64,000 nucleotides of DNA from Streptococcus sp. F0442. Its GTDB lineage: Bacteria; Bacillota; Bacilli; Lactobacillales; Streptococcaceae. Under the pieces are notes generated by a model. The model did not search any database. It was given only the letters and a program-made list of their open reading frames with translations, and was not told where the DNA came from. Numbering within the stretch: the first letter of the stretch is position 1; every line of letters starts with the position of its first letter. The translations under genes and the position numbers were made by a program. Of the stretch, positions 43,972 through 53,367 are shown piece by piece. The stretch spans positions 331,454 to 395,453 of the forward strand of contig NZ_KB373314.1 in NCBI RefSeq assembly GCF_000314795.2. The letters are read 5' to 3'.

Positions 43972-45695
43972 GCTTCCTCCCTTCCGTGTTGTGAATCATG
44001 AATTTCTTGATAAATCTCATTCGTGGACAAGAGGAAATCATGATTTCCCAGTCCTACTTGATGCCCCTTATTCAAGACCAAAATCTGATCAGCCGACTTG
44101 AGACTATTGGTTCGTTGAGATACTAAGATCAAACTTGTGTCACTCAATTCTTCTTTAATCGATTTTAAGAGACGAGCCTCCGTCAAATAATCCAAGGCAG
44201 AAGTCGAATCATCCAAAACCAAGAAAGGGGCCTTTTTCAAAAGAGCACGCGCAATGGTCAACCGCTGGCGTTGGCCACCTGAAAAATTTCGACCAAAGGC
44301 TTCTACCGGCTCATCCAGCTTTCCTTCTTTTTCACGGACAAAATCAGCCGCCTGAGCCGTTTCTAGCGCCCACCACAAATCATGATCCGTCAGACTTTCA
44401 TCCATCCCTAATAAGAGATTCGAGCGGATAGTTCCTCTAAAGAGCTCTGCCTTCTGTGGGACTACAGCTATCCACTCCCGCCATTCCTTGAGAGTTCTAG
44501 GAGAGTGACCTTGATGATAGAGGGCTAATTTTCCCTGACTAACAGCATACAAATGACTCAATAACTGAACAAGGGTGGACTTCCCAGATCCTGTACCACC
44601 GATAATTCCCAGCATCTGTCCTTGGTCAAGATCAAAAGAAATTCCCTCTAGGGCTGGGCTTGAAGCCGTTGGATAGGTGAAAGAAACTTCCTCTGCACTG
44701 ATCGCTTCTTGCTCTCTTGCAGTTTCTTCTGGCAGAGCTTCTAAGAGGTCTTCTTCCTTCAAATCAAAAATCTCTTGAACACGCTTAGCTGAAATATAGC
44801 TGACATTTAAAGACGTGACCAGCATCGCCAGTTTGATCAATTCTGTTAAAATTTGTAATAAATAATTGACCAAAGCGACCAACATCCCTTGGGTTAAAAG
44901 ACCAGCAGAGATATTCAATTGTCCTTGCCAAATGACACAAACCAAGGTCGTATTGACCACAAGGAAGGTCAAGGGACTGACCAAACTAGACCAGATACCA
45001 GCGCGAATTTGCCAGATCTTGTAGTCCTGATTGACCTCTCTAAAGTCCTCTAATTCACTAGACTGTTGTCCAAAGGCCCGAATCACCCGCATCCCTTGAA
45101 ATTGCTGACGCGTCACTGTGACCATTCGGTCTGTGATTTTCCGGATCTTGGCAAAAAGAGGATTGACAATCCGAGACATGATCACAATAATCAAGGTTAA
45201 AATCGCCACCATCCCCAAGAACCAAAGGGTTAGTTTAGGACTGATGGTGAAAGCCATGATGATAGAACCAAAGACAATAATCGGTGCTCTCAAAAAGAGG
45301 CGCAAGAATTGGTTGATCCCAACCTGAATTTGATAGGTATCAGAAGTGAGACGGGTTACCAAACTAGAAGTCCCGATCCTATCGCGCTTGTCCTTTGGAA
45401 GTGATAAGATCTTCTCATACAAATCCTTGGTCATCTCGCGGGTAAAGCCGACAGCTGCTTTAGAAGAAAAATACTGGGCCGTAATAGCTACGACGACACC
45501 AAAGCTCGCAAATAAAAACAAAACACCGACCGTCATCACCACTGCGCTCGTTTCCTTTTTCGGAATGACCTGATCGACTAAGTGGGCGATGATTAAGGGG
45601 ACACACAATTCAAAAATAGCTTCTAAAAGCTTAAACACGGGCCCTAGAAAAGTTTCCCATAGATAGCCCTTAAAATACTTCAATAAAGATTTCAT
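43968..45695 (-). CDS. Heterodimeric ABC exporter, degenerate half (pair 1)
   Basis: A 575-residue half-transporter with six membrane helices and an ATPase domain. Walker A is GGTGSGKST, the signature NFSGGQRQR is canonical, and Walker B reads FLVLDDSTSALD, with Asp where the catalytic Glu should be. This asymmetry is typical of LmrCD/BmrCD/TM287-288-type heterodimers. It is the first gene of a two-gene operon. The substrate is unknown. Confidence 0.9.
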   Translation of the reverse strand: MKSLLKYFKGYLWETFLGPVFKLLEAIFELCVPLIIAHLVDQVIPKKETSAVVMTVGVLFLFASFGVVVAITAQYFSSKAAVGFTREMTKDLYEKILSLPKDKRDRIGTSSLVTRLTSDTYQIQVGINQFLRLFLRAPIIVFGSIIMAFTISPKLTLWFLGMVAILTLIIVIMSRIVNPLFAKIRKITDRMVTVTRQQFQGMRVIRAFGQQSSELEDFREVNQDYKIWQIRAGIWSSLVSPLTFLVVNTTLVCVIWQGQLNISAGLLTQGMLVALVNYLLQILTELIKLAMLVTSLNVSYISAKRVQEIFDLKEEDLLEALPEETAREQEAISAEEVSFTYPTASSPALEGISFDLDQGQMLGIIGGTGSGKSTLVQLLSHLYAVSQGKLALYHQGHSPRTLKEWREWIAVVPQKAELFRGTIRSNLLLGMDESLTDHDLWWALETAQAADFVREKEGKLDEPVEAFGRNFSGGQRQRLTIARALLKKAPFLVLDDSTSALDYLTEARLLKSIKEELSDTSLILVSQRTNSLKSADQILVLNKGHQVGLGNHDFLLSTNEIYQEIHDSQHGREEA

Positions 45696-45748
45696 ACTAC
45701 TCGATTCTAATTGTAAGAGATGTACCTATTTTATCACAATTTTTAAAG

Positions 45749-45782
45749 ATAAAAAAACTCTCCCTGCAAAGCAGAGAGAGTT
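45749..45782 (-). terminator. Terminator of the MFS gene
   Basis: On the minus strand AACTCTCTCTGC, a short loop, GCAGGGAGAGTT and TTTTTAT. Confidence 0.8.
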
Positions 45783-45862
45783 CGTTCGGTTTTTCTTGAC
45801 CAGCTTATTCAGCATGCTCTTGTTTCATTTGCACTTGTTTAGACGAATGAAGGCCAGGAATG

Positions 45863-47062
45863 TTATTCCATCTTTGTCCCCTTATTTAAGATCTTGCCCA
45901 TTTTCCTCAATCCAATCAGTAAGAGTGGGAAAGAAAGGAGTGTTATCAGGCCTAGCACAAGAAAAACAACTACAAATCCACAAGTATCGATCAACCAACC
46001 AGTAAGTGGGAAGATCACAATCATGGAAAGACTAAACATCATGGAATTGATACTCAGCATGGTTGCTCGTACACTAGAAGGTAAATAAGCTTGTAGCTCA
46101 TTGTAGTAAATGGGTTGATAAACTGCGTATAGTGCATTGGTCAAAAGATAGACACTCAGATAGGCAAATGGAGTCTTGAAAGCTACCAAAAGCAAGGCCA
46201 AACCTGTCAACGCAACCAGAATTGGAAAGACTTGATTACTATTCCATTTTTTCCCGATTTGACTGGCCAGATAAACCGCTAGGAGATTGAATCCACTGCC
46301 AATCAACATAATGAGCGAAACTTGCCAACTGGCTAAGTCACTGATTTTCTGTTGGTAGTAAAAATAAAACATACACATGATGGTTCCTAGCAGCTGATAG
46401 GTGAGCATCCAGTAAAACAAGACAGGTTTTTCCTGCCATTCTTGTTTCACTACTACCAATATCCGTTTTAAGGTCAAATGATTTCTTTCACTACTCTTGC
46501 TCTCTGGCTCTTTCATCAGAAAAATCAAGAGAATGGAAAGCAAGGAGAGTCCAATAGCAATCAGGTAAGTCCAAGCCAATGCTCCATGAACAAAGAAGCC
46601 TGCCACAACGGTACCTAAAGTTCGGGTGACTTCGGCCACCCCAGACAAAAAGCTAGAAATCTGAAGATATCGGTCCTTTTGCCCTGCTTCTACCGCAGAA
46701 TCGTATAAGAAAGCGGTACTGGTCCCTGAGTCAAAATTGTAGGACCAAGCATTGACCATCATAGCAAGCGCATAAATCCAAAAATTCCCCTGACCAAGTA
46801 AGATCAAGATAGAGGACATAATACTGGCCAAGCGAGCCAAATAGAGATTGGCCTTGTAGCTAAATCGATCTGCCAACATACCTGATGGGATCTCACACAA
46901 GAGACTGGTCCCATGAAAGATACTTTCTAGTAAACCGATTTGAAGCAAGGAAAGACCATTTTGAATAAAGAATAAAATCCAAAAACTGGTAATTCCAAAA
47001 TAAGATGTGAATTCCAGACCTGCTAGGAGTGGAATATTGCCTTTGTAAGTTCTTTTAAACAT
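45863..47062 (-). CDS. MFS transporter
   Basis: A 399-residue protein with about twelve hydrophobic segments. The loop between helices 2 and 3 has EIPSGMLADRFSYK, the MFS signature. The ATG at 47062 (MFKRTYKGN) is preferred because GGAAAGAGAG lies upstream; an ATG at 47080 lacks a ribosome site. It resembles drug or metabolite efflux carriers of Firmicutes, but the substrate cannot be told. Confidence 0.82.
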   Translation of the reverse strand: MFKRTYKGNIPLLAGLEFTSYFGITSFWILFFIQNGLSLLQIGLLESIFHGTSLLCEIPSGMLADRFSYKANLYLARLASIMSSILILLGQGNFWIYALAMMVNAWSYNFDSGTSTAFLYDSAVEAGQKDRYLQISSFLSGVAEVTRTLGTVVAGFFVHGALAWTYLIAIGLSLLSILLIFLMKEPESKSSERNHLTLKRILVVVKQEWQEKPVLFYWMLTYQLLGTIMCMFYFYYQQKISDLASWQVSLIMLIGSGFNLLAVYLASQIGKKWNSNQVFPILVALTGLALLLVAFKTPFAYLSVYLLTNALYAVYQPIYYNELQAYLPSSVRATMLSINSMMFSLSMIVIFPLTGWLIDTCGFVVVFLVLGLITLLSFPLLLIGLRKMGKILNKGTKME

Positions 47063-47148
47063 TGTTTTCTCTCTTTCCATATGTAGTATGAGGGTTTCTA
47101 AAAGACTTACCTAGATTTGCCTACATTTTCTCCACCTCTTTCATTAAA

Positions 47149-47173
47149 GTAAAAACGCCAGACGGCGTTTTTA
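47149..47173 (-). terminator. Terminator of asnS
   Basis: On the minus strand AAAAACGCC, loop GTCT, GGCGTTTTTAC, immediately after the asnS stop. Confidence 0.85.
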
Positions 47174-47179
47174 TAGTTA

Positions 47180-48523
47180 TTAAGGTTTGATACGGTGCAA
47201 CATACGTGGGAATGGAATAGCTTCACGGATGTGTTTCGTTCCAGCTGCGAAGGTGACCATACGCTCGATACCGATACCAAATCCACCGTGTGGTACTGTA
47301 CCATATTTACGAAGGTCAAGGTAGAATTCGTACTCTGTAAGATCCATTCCAAGTGATTCCATCTTAGCGACAAGGGCATCGTAGTCTTCCTCACGCATAG
47401 AACCACCGATGATTTCTCCGTACCCTTCTGGCGCGAGCAAGTCTGCACAAAGCACGCGATCTGGGTTCCCAGGAACTGGTTTCATGTAGAAAGCCTTGAT
47501 GTCAGCTGGATAGTTGATCACAAAGGTTGGTACACCAAAGTGGTTTGAAATCCACGTTTCGTGTGGTGAACCGAAATCATCTCCATGTTCCAAATGTTCG
47601 TAGTCAGCATCTTCGTCGTTTTCATGCTCTTGCAAGAGGTCAATCGCTTCATCGTAAGTAATGCGTTTAAATGGCTCAGCAATGTAGCGTTTCAAGAGCT
47701 CTGTATCACGTTCCAAAGTTTCCAAGGCTTGAGGAGCACGATCTAGAACACCTTGAAGCAACGCTTTAACATAAGCTTCTTGCAAGTCAAGTGACTCGTC
47801 GTGTGTCAAGTATGAGTACTCCGCATCCATCATCCAGAACTCAGTCAAGTGACGACGAGTTTTTGATTTCTCCGCACGGAATACTGGTCCAAAGTCAAAG
47901 ACGCGACCAAGGGCCATAGCACCTGCTTCAAGATAAAGCTGTCCTGATTGGCTCAAGTAAGCTGGTGTTCCAAAGTAGTCTGTTTCAAAAAGTTCTGTAG
48001 AGTCTTCTGCAGCATTTCCTGAAAGGATTGGGCTATCAAATTTCATGAAGCCATTCTTGTCAAAGAACTCATAAGTTGCATAGATAATAGCGTTACGGAT
48101 TTGCATCACTGCTACTTGTTTGCGTGAACGCAACCACAAATGACGGTTGTCCATCAAGAAGTCTGTTCCATGTTCTTTTGGAGTGATTGGGTAATCTTGA
48201 GATTCTCCGATGACTTCGATGTCTGTAATATCCAACTCATAACCAAATTTTGAGCGCTCATCTTCTTTGACAATCCCAGTCACAAAAACAGACGTTTCTT
48301 GGCTCAAGCGTTTGATGGTATCAAATTTTTCAAGCCCCACTTCTTCTCCGAATTTTTCGATAAAGTTTGGTTTGAAAGCCACACCTTGGAAAAAGGCTGT
48401 TCCATCACGCAATTGCAAGAAGGCAATTTTCCCTTTTCCTGATTTATTCGCTACCCAAGCACCGATAGTCACTTCTTGACCGACGTAGTCTTTTACTTCG
48501 ATGATGGTAATCCGTTTTGTCAT
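47180..48523 (-). CDS. asnS: Asparaginyl-tRNA synthetase
   Basis: A 447-residue class II synthetase started at [10 protein letters not shown] (48523), the usual length in streptococci. The N-terminal OB fold binds the anticodon. Class II motif 2 is [19 protein letters not shown] (around residues 205-223), and motif 3 is [11 protein letters not shown] near the C-terminus. It charges tRNA-Asn with asparagine. No T-box leader is visible upstream. Confidence 0.96.
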   Translation of the reverse strand: MTKRITIIEVKDYVGQEVTIGAWVANKSGKGKIAFLQLRDGTAFFQGVAFKPNFIEKFGEEVGLEKFDTIKRLSQETSVFVTGIVKEDERSKFGYELDITDIEVIGESQDYPITPKEHGTDFLMDNRHLWLRSRKQVAVMQIRNAIIYATYEFFDKNGFMKFDSPILSGNAAEDSTELFETDYFGTPAYLSQSGQLYLEAGAMALGRVFDFGPVFRAEKSKTRRHLTEFWMMDAEYSYLTHDESLDLQEAYVKALLQGVLDRAPQALETLERDTELLKRYIAEPFKRITYDEAIDLLQEHENDEDADYEHLEHGDDFGSPHETWISNHFGVPTFVINYPADIKAFYMKPVPGNPDRVLCADLLAPEGYGEIIGGSMREEDYDALVAKMESLGMDLTEYEFYLDLRKYGTVPHGGFGIGIERMVTFAAGTKHIREAIPFPRMLHRIKP

Positions 48524-48785
48524 AATACATCTTCCTTTTCTCATTGTACTTGTCCGAAGACATTATCATTTCTCATTTTACCACAAATAGAAGCTAATAG
48601 CTATCCTCTACCGTCGAAATATCAAAATTTTAACGGATGACATGACTCTCTAATTGATCACACGTCCCAATCTGTTGAATAGCCCTTGTTTTCTCAAAAT
48701 CTTGAACCACTTTTTAAAAAATCCACACTTATTTGATTTTTCAAACTGAAATCCTTGCATTTCAGGTCATGAAACTTGCTTTTTT
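48524..48785. other. Non-coding region between asnS and the secreted protein
   Basis: AT-rich sequence without a gene. A small inverted repeat CTGAAAT/ATTTCAG occurs near 48748-48767. The asnS promoter should be here but no strong match is seen. Confidence 0.4.
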
Positions 48786-48815
48786 TTGACAGAGAAAACT
48801 TTTTCAAGCTATAAT
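48786..48815 (+). promoter_or_regulatory. Promoter of the secreted protein gene
   Basis: TTGACA (48786-48791), an 18-base spacer and TATAAT (48810-48815), followed by the ribosome site AAGGAGGA. Confidence 0.8.
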
Positions 48816-48840
48816 ATCACTACATAATAAGGAGGAAAAT

Positions 48841-49863
48841 ATGAAAAAGAAAATTCAACTAACAACAGGATTGTGCGCTGCTGTTTTAGCCCTCAGTCTT
48901 GCTACTACCACTTATGCAGAGGAGCAAACTGCATCTGCCGAAGCACCAATGACTGAACTACAGGCAACCCCTTCCCTAGCTCCGCTTGCTTCAGAAGAAA
49001 CTGTTACACCAGTAACTCCAGAAGCACCTTTAAGCCTCAGTACAAGTGAAGAAACTCCGACAGAAGCTCCCTTAGATCCACGAATCTCTGAAATTCGTGT
49101 TATCCATCGTCGTCGGACTCTTAAACCAGACTATTCTCCAGTTGCATCTTCAACAGATGTCGTCTACAAGACAGTTGAGGCACGTGCTTTTACCGAATAT
49201 GACGTATCTGGAAATGGACCAGCAACCGTTACAGACGAAAATGGAAAAACATGGTATCGAGTACGTTATTCTGAGCTTGATATTAAAGATGGCTTCCATT
49301 ACAAGAGCGCTCCTGAAAAAGGCACTGCCACCGCGCCCGTCATTGAAGTCATCCATCTCTATGATGATATCGATTTGAATCCTGAAGTTGTAAAACGTGC
49401 TCGTTTTGTAGACGATAAGGGACAAGAAATTGCTCCTTCCCAAGAAAATAGCGTCGAGCGGAGCCTTGATTTGGCTTATGAAGCTGGTCTTCCTAAAGCA
49501 CCTGCTCAGATCCAAGCCAATGGAAAAACTTATACTTACCAATCTGCTGACAAAGGGGAATTAACTTCCCATAAACTCCATGTTTCAAACCTGGTTACAG
49601 TAACCTATTTCTATAAAGAAGACACCACACCAGTTGTTGAAAAACCTGTAACTCCTCAGCTACCAGAAAAACCTAGTCAAAAACTCCGTCTTCCAAAAGG
49701 GAATAATGGAGTAAAAACACGGGTTCCAGTTGGTAAAAAAGTTCAAAGTAAACCAGCTAGTCCAGAAGTAAAAAAATTCCGCCTTCCAAAAGGGAACAAT
49801 GGCGCAAAGACACGTATTCCTGTTAAAAAAGGACATACTATCCTTGCTGTCGATTATTTATAA
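48841..49863 (+). CDS. Secreted protein with twin C-terminal RLPKGNNG motifs
   Basis: A 340-residue protein with a signal peptide (about 1-26, ending TTYAEEQ). A Pro/Thr/Glu-rich stretch follows to about residue 80, then two related domains of about 80 residues (about 85-180 and 180-260), each ending in a VTYFY-like or VIEVIHLYD strand, reminiscent of MucBP-like domains. The C-terminus has two copies of RLPKGNNG.KTR.PV, about 36 residues apart. There is no hydrophobic anchor or charged tail, so it is probably released or bound non-covalently. Function is unknown; host-mucin binding is only a suggestion. Confidence 0.7.
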   Translation: MKKKIQLTTGLCAAVLALSLATTTYAEEQTASAEAPMTELQATPSLAPLASEETVTPVTPEAPLSLSTSEETPTEAPLDPRISEIRVIHRRRTLKPDYSPVASSTDVVYKTVEARAFTEYDVSGNGPATVTDENGKTWYRVRYSELDIKDGFHYKSAPEKGTATAPVIEVIHLYDDIDLNPEVVKRARFVDDKGQEIAPSQENSVERSLDLAYEAGLPKAPAQIQANGKTYTYQSADKGELTSHKLHVSNLVTVTYFYKEDTTPVVEKPVTPQLPEKPSQKLRLPKGNNGVKTRVPVGKKVQSKPASPEVKKFRLPKGNNGAKTRIPVKKGHTILAVDYL

Positions 49864-49884
49864 GCAGGAATTTCCTAGCCTATC

Positions 49885-49919
49885 AAAAAGACCTTTGTCA
49901 GTTGAGACAAAGGTCTTTT
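49885..49919. terminator. Bidirectional terminator
   Basis: AAAAGACCTTTGTC, a six-base loop, GACAAAGGTCTTTTC. It serves the secreted protein (+) and the aminotransferase operon (-). Confidence 0.9.
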
Positions 49920-49922
49920 CTT

Positions 49923-51101
49923 TTATTTCTCCATAAAGGCCTTGATACGGCGAACCGCTTCTTTTAGCGTATCCAAGTCTGTCGCATAAGACAAGCGTAC
50001 ATTTTCTGGGGCACCAAAACCTGCACCGGTTACCAGAGCCACCTCCGCTTCTTCTAAAATCGCTGTGGTAAATTCTGTCACATCCGTGTAACCCTTCATC
50101 TCCATGGCCTTCTTCACATTTGGGAAGAGATAGAAGGCCCCTTGAGGTTTGATAGCTTCAAAACCAGGCACTTCATTCAAGAGAGGATAAATGGTATTCA
50201 AGCGTTCCTCAAAAGCTTGACGCATGGTCTCAATAGAAGATTGATCTCCTGTGAGTGCTTCGATGGCAGCATACTGAGAAACCGTCGTCAAATTCGAAGT
50301 TGTTTGGCTGATCACCTTGGCCATAGCCCCGATAATCTCAGGATCCCCCACTGCAAACCCAACACGCCATCCGGTCATAGCATAAGTTTTGGAAACGCCG
50401 TTAATCACGATGGTTTGCTTGCGAATCGCTTCTGACAAGCTAGAAATTGGCGTGAAAGTATTGCCATTATAGACCAAACGACCATAGATATCATCTGCCA
50501 AAATCAAGATGTCATGCTCAACAGCCCAGTTGCCGATCGCTTCGAGTTCTTCTTTGCTGTAGATCATTCCTGTTGGATTGGATGGCGAATTTAGCAAGAC
50601 AACCTTGGTCTTGTCTGTCCGTGCTGCTTCCAGTTGCTCAACTGTTGCCTTAAAGTGATTTTCTTCTGTTGTTTGGAAAGTAACGGGTGTTCCTTCAACC
50701 ATCTTGACTTGATCCACATAAGAGACCCAGCAAGGTGTTGGAATGATGACTTCATCACCTGGATTGATAACAGAAGTAAAGAAAGCATAAAGGATAAACT
50801 TGGCACCTGTACCGACTACTACTTCATTGCGGCTGACAGCATAGCCATAAAACTCTTTCATATAGTCACTAATGGCATCCTTCAATTCTGGAAGTCCAGA
50901 CGCTACCGTATAAAAGCTAGCTCGACCATCCTCGATAGATGCAACTGCTGCTTCTTGAATGTTTTTTGGAGTCGCAAAGTCAGGTTGACCAAGCGTCAAA
51001 CTCAAGATATCACGACCTTCAGCTGCCAAAGCTTTAGCACGCGCATTTGCTGCCAAGGTCACACTTTCTTCCATTTCCAATACACGATTTGATAATTTCA
51101 T
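49923..51101 (-). CDS. aspC: Aspartate-type PLP aminotransferase
   Basis: A 392-residue class I aminotransferase. The PLP Lys is in INGVSKTYAMTGWR (near residue 235), the Asn of SPSNPTG and the Tyr in LADDIYGRL are present, and the substrate-carboxylate Arg is in ENVRLSYA. The closest known group is aspartate aminotransferase of Gram-positives, which links oxaloacetate and glutamate to aspartate. In streptococci this gene is usually near asnS, as here. The exact amino acid is inferred. Confidence 0.85.
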   Translation of the reverse strand: MKLSNRVLEMEESVTLAANARAKALAAEGRDILSLTLGQPDFATPKNIQEAAVASIEDGRASFYTVASGLPELKDAISDYMKEFYGYAVSRNEVVVGTGAKFILYAFFTSVINPGDEVIIPTPCWVSYVDQVKMVEGTPVTFQTTEENHFKATVEQLEAARTDKTKVVLLNSPSNPTGMIYSKEELEAIGNWAVEHDILILADDIYGRLVYNGNTFTPISSLSEAIRKQTIVINGVSKTYAMTGWRVGFAVGDPEIIGAMAKVISQTTSNLTTVSQYAAIEALTGDQSSIETMRQAFEERLNTIYPLLNEVPGFEAIKPQGAFYLFPNVKKAMEMKGYTDVTEFTTAILEEAEVALVTGAGFGAPENVRLSYATDLDTLKEAVRRIKAFMEK

Positions 51102-51117
51102 ATTTCCTCCTCAAATC

Positions 51118-51591
51118 TTAAAAAACACTAGTTACTTTCCCAGTCTTAAAATCCACCACATAATAAGAACTGCCAGACTTAACTTCCCAGATCGGTTTTC
51201 CCTTAAAGCGACCAAAAGTTACTCGATCAATCGCGTCCTGACTCTCCTCTTTCACAAGCGCGATAGCCTCCTTCTGGCTAGTCCCTTCTACTAAAGGATA
51301 AGTATAGACCTGATCATTTGCCTGCGCGACCAAGACCGCCAGCTTTTGCCCCTCTTGGTCCTTCCCGATAAAGGAAACATAAGCTTCTTTACCATGAAAG
51401 AAACTCTCCCTATCAATTGTGGCTAAGGAAGAGTGAGACAAAGCTACTTTTCTTGCTTGCGCAATTTGATTGTGCATGCGATCAGAAGTTTTTTCAGCAA
51501 GAAATAGCCAAGAAAAGAGAACCGTAACTATTACGATACAAATTCCTATAACGTGTTGCCATACGATAAAAAGATTTTTTTTCTGTTTCAC
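51118..51591 (-). CDS. DUF5590/YpmB-like membrane-anchored protein
   Basis: A protein of about 157 residues with an N-terminal membrane segment (IGICIVIVTVLFSWLFL) and two small PepSY-like domains, the second ending SSYYVVDFKTGKVTSVF. The start is uncertain: the frame is open up to 51615, but TATAAT at about 51606-51601 looks like a -10 box, so the GTG at 51591 with GGGGGA directly before it is preferred. The family is found next to aspC in streptococci. It may act at the cell surface; no function is established. Confidence 0.65.
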   Translation of the reverse strand: MKQKKNLFIVWQHVIGICIVIVTVLFSWLFLAEKTSDRMHNQIAQARKVALSHSSLATIDRESFFHGKEAYVSFIGKDQEGQKLAVLVAQANDQVYTYPLVEGTSQKEAIALVKEESQDAIDRVTFGRFKGKPIWEVKSGSSYYVVDFKTGKVTSVF

Positions 51592-51753
51592 TCCCCCATT
51601 ATACACCAAAGCCACTTAGAATTCTATAGATTTTTTAAAGAAAGAATTGTTACTAATATTTCATCTCTTTTATAATATTTTAGTATAAAATTGTTTGAGC
51701 AACAAAGTAAAATTAACATCTTTAACACCATTTGTTCATAGTTGGATAAATTT

Positions 51754-51769
51754 GTTACAATTTTGTAAC
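51754..51769. promoter_or_regulatory. Palindrome, candidate MarR operator
   Basis: GTTACAA, two bases, TTGTAAC: a perfect inverted repeat with seven-base arms in the gap between two divergent genes, upstream of the marR -35 box. MarR proteins usually bind such palindromes. Confidence 0.45.
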
Positions 51770-51789
51770 TAATTTGAAAATAAAATTAA

Positions 51790-51818
51790 ACGACAGAAAC
51801 ACTATTTATTGATAAAAT
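51790..51818 (+). promoter_or_regulatory. Promoter of the marR gene (leaderless)
   Basis: ACGACA (51790-51795), a 17-base spacer and TAAAAT (51813-51818). The ATG begins six bases after the -10 box and no ribosome site exists, so the mRNA probably starts at the ATG. Confidence 0.5.
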
Positions 51819-51824
51819 ATAGAT

Positions 51825-52271
51825 ATGGAAAATTTAAAGAGATTATTCAAAGAAGCAAACGTAGATTTAAAAACCATGATCGTCTTCCACAAGGCAGAAC
51901 GATTGATCCGTGCATCTGAAGCGCATATCTTTAAAAAGCACCAGTTGACACCAACTCAATTCTCTGTACTTGAGACTTTGTATACTAAGGGCGATCTCCG
52001 CATTCAAGATTTGATCGACAGCATCCTTGCGACCTCCGGAAATATGACAGTTGTAATCCGTAATATGGTTCGTGATGGCTGGATTACACGTGAAACAGAT
52101 CCAGAAGACCGTCGTGCTTATCTTGTTTCGATTACAGATGCTGGTCGTCAAAAGATCGAGGAAGCACTTCCAGATCATATCAAAAATATCCAACGCTTGA
52201 TGCAAGTCTTTAACAGTGGCGAACAAGCTGAATTGACAGAACTTTTGAAGAAATTCAAACACATCGCCTAA
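51825..52271 (+). CDS. MarR-family transcriptional regulator
   Basis: A 148-residue winged-helix regulator. The recognition region is LRIQDLIDSILATSGNMTVVIRNM (read in parts, about residues 60-83), followed by the wing DPEDRRAYLVSIT, the family hallmark. No ligand can be predicted. It has no ribosome site and is likely leaderless. A palindrome upstream suggests self-control. Confidence 0.88.
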   Translation: MENLKRLFKEANVDLKTMIVFHKAERLIRASEAHIFKKHQLTPTQFSVLETLYTKGDLRIQDLIDSILATSGNMTVVIRNMVRDGWITRETDPEDRRAYLVSITDAGRQKIEEALPDHIKNIQRLMQVFNSGEQAELTELLKKFKHIA

Positions 52272-52294
52272 TTGCACAAATCAAGATGGTAATG

Positions 52295-52323
52295 ACTCCA
52301 AAATTCTTCATTTTGGAGTTTTC
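52295..52323 (+). terminator. Terminator of marR
   Basis: ACTCCAAAA, a seven-base loop, TTTTGGAGT and TTTC. Confidence 0.65.
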
Positions 52324-52359
52324 GTGGTGCATTCTCTTTATCTGATAGATCAAAAAAAT

Positions 52360-52534
52360 GAGAGTGGGACAGAAATCGGTCATTCGTTAGGATTCGATTT
52401 CGTCGTCCCACCTCCGCACAGTTGAGTAGGGCTGTAAAAGCTGATAAAATCAGCGTAGTAGAGCCCACTCAACCACTGCGTCTTGCTCGACAATCCAAAG
52501 ACAATGGAGAGGCTAGGACTTTTGTCCCAGCCTC
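52360..52534 (-). repeat. 175-bp MITE-like repeat, copy B
   Basis: Same element as at 33316 but in the opposite orientation. It lies between converging marR and yaaA. Its GAGGCT/AGCCTC end hairpin is followed by a T-rich run on the plus strand and may add a terminator. Confidence 0.85.
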
Positions 52535-52542
52535 ATTTTTAT

Positions 52543-53268
52543 TTATTCTTTCACAAATACCCATTCTTTCTCTTGCGATAAATCCTCACGATATGAGAAA
52601 CCTGCTACTTCTAATAGTTTCAGATCTTCTAGCTGGCTAATACCTGCTTTCATCATAGCAGTGACCATAGCACCTCGTGCTTTTTTTGAAATCGTCGAGT
52701 GAACTTTAAGTTTGCCACCACGGTTCTCCATAAATTTAATCTGTATCATTCGTTCTCGAATGCTTTTTGAGAAGACCATTTCGAACTCAGATGACAAGAG
52801 TGATAGGATCTGCTCCTCTTCTTCTATAGATCGATCGTACTCCTCTTTCCAGAGCACCTTTAAAGACTGCCCAGCAGGTTTTAGCTTCATCATAAAGTCT
52901 AGACGATGGGAAGCAATCCCTTCATAGGCTGGGATAACTCCATAAAGGGCAGTGGTGATCAACAAATGTTCCTGAAGATAGGCCTGCTCTTTTTTGGATA
53001 AGTCCTGACGCTGGATGCTTCGGTACATCAGGCCGTCAAAGAGTTCTAACGCAGGATAGGACTTGGCACTCCCATTTAATAGAGACTCAATCCTCTCCTT
53101 TTCTACCTGGGCTCTTTCCTCTGAAATCCCGTAAAAGCTAGCCAAATCTGCTAGCGAATAGTCCTTTAAAGTTTGGAGGATTGTTTGTGTATGATCGGAT
53201 AAGGGCTTTGCCTCGACGGTACGAGCCTGTTCGTTCAGTTCTTTAGCGGATGGAATTAATAGTTTCAT
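52543..53268 (-). CDS. yaaA: Peroxide stress protein YaaA
   Basis: A 241-residue DUF328/UPF0246 protein. It starts MKLLIPSAKELN and has the family block LELFDGLMYRSI and LYGVIPAYEGIASHRLDF. In E. coli YaaA lowers free intracellular iron under peroxide stress and binds DNA. Streptococci make much hydrogen peroxide, so a protective role is plausible here. Confidence 0.9.
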   Translation of the reverse strand: MKLLIPSAKELNEQARTVEAKPLSDHTQTILQTLKDYSLADLASFYGISEERAQVEKERIESLLNGSAKSYPALELFDGLMYRSIQRQDLSKKEQAYLQEHLLITTALYGVIPAYEGIASHRLDFMMKLKPAGQSLKVLWKEEYDRSIEEEEQILSLLSSEFEMVFSKSIRERMIQIKFMENRGGKLKVHSTISKKARGAMVTAMMKAGISQLEDLKLLEVAGFSYREDLSQEKEWVFVKE

Positions 53269-53299
53269 AGTCCTATTGTACCATATTTTTCAAATTTTC

Positions 53300-53328
53300 T
53301 TGACAGGAGTTTTTATTAATGTTATTAT
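53300..53328 (+). promoter_or_regulatory. Promoter of DUF1836-hemolysin III genes
   Basis: TTGACA (53300-53305), a 17-base spacer and TATTAT (53323-53328). Transcription should start near 53335, which argues against translation from the ATG at 53335. Confidence 0.75.
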
Positions 53329-53367
53329 CTAGTTATGAAAACCAGATTAAAGAAAGGTGAAGATTTT

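Noticed and set aside
48524-48840. Possible T-box or other amino-acid leader upstream of asnS
   Set aside because: No specifier loop, T-box sequence or terminator is seen on the minus strand.
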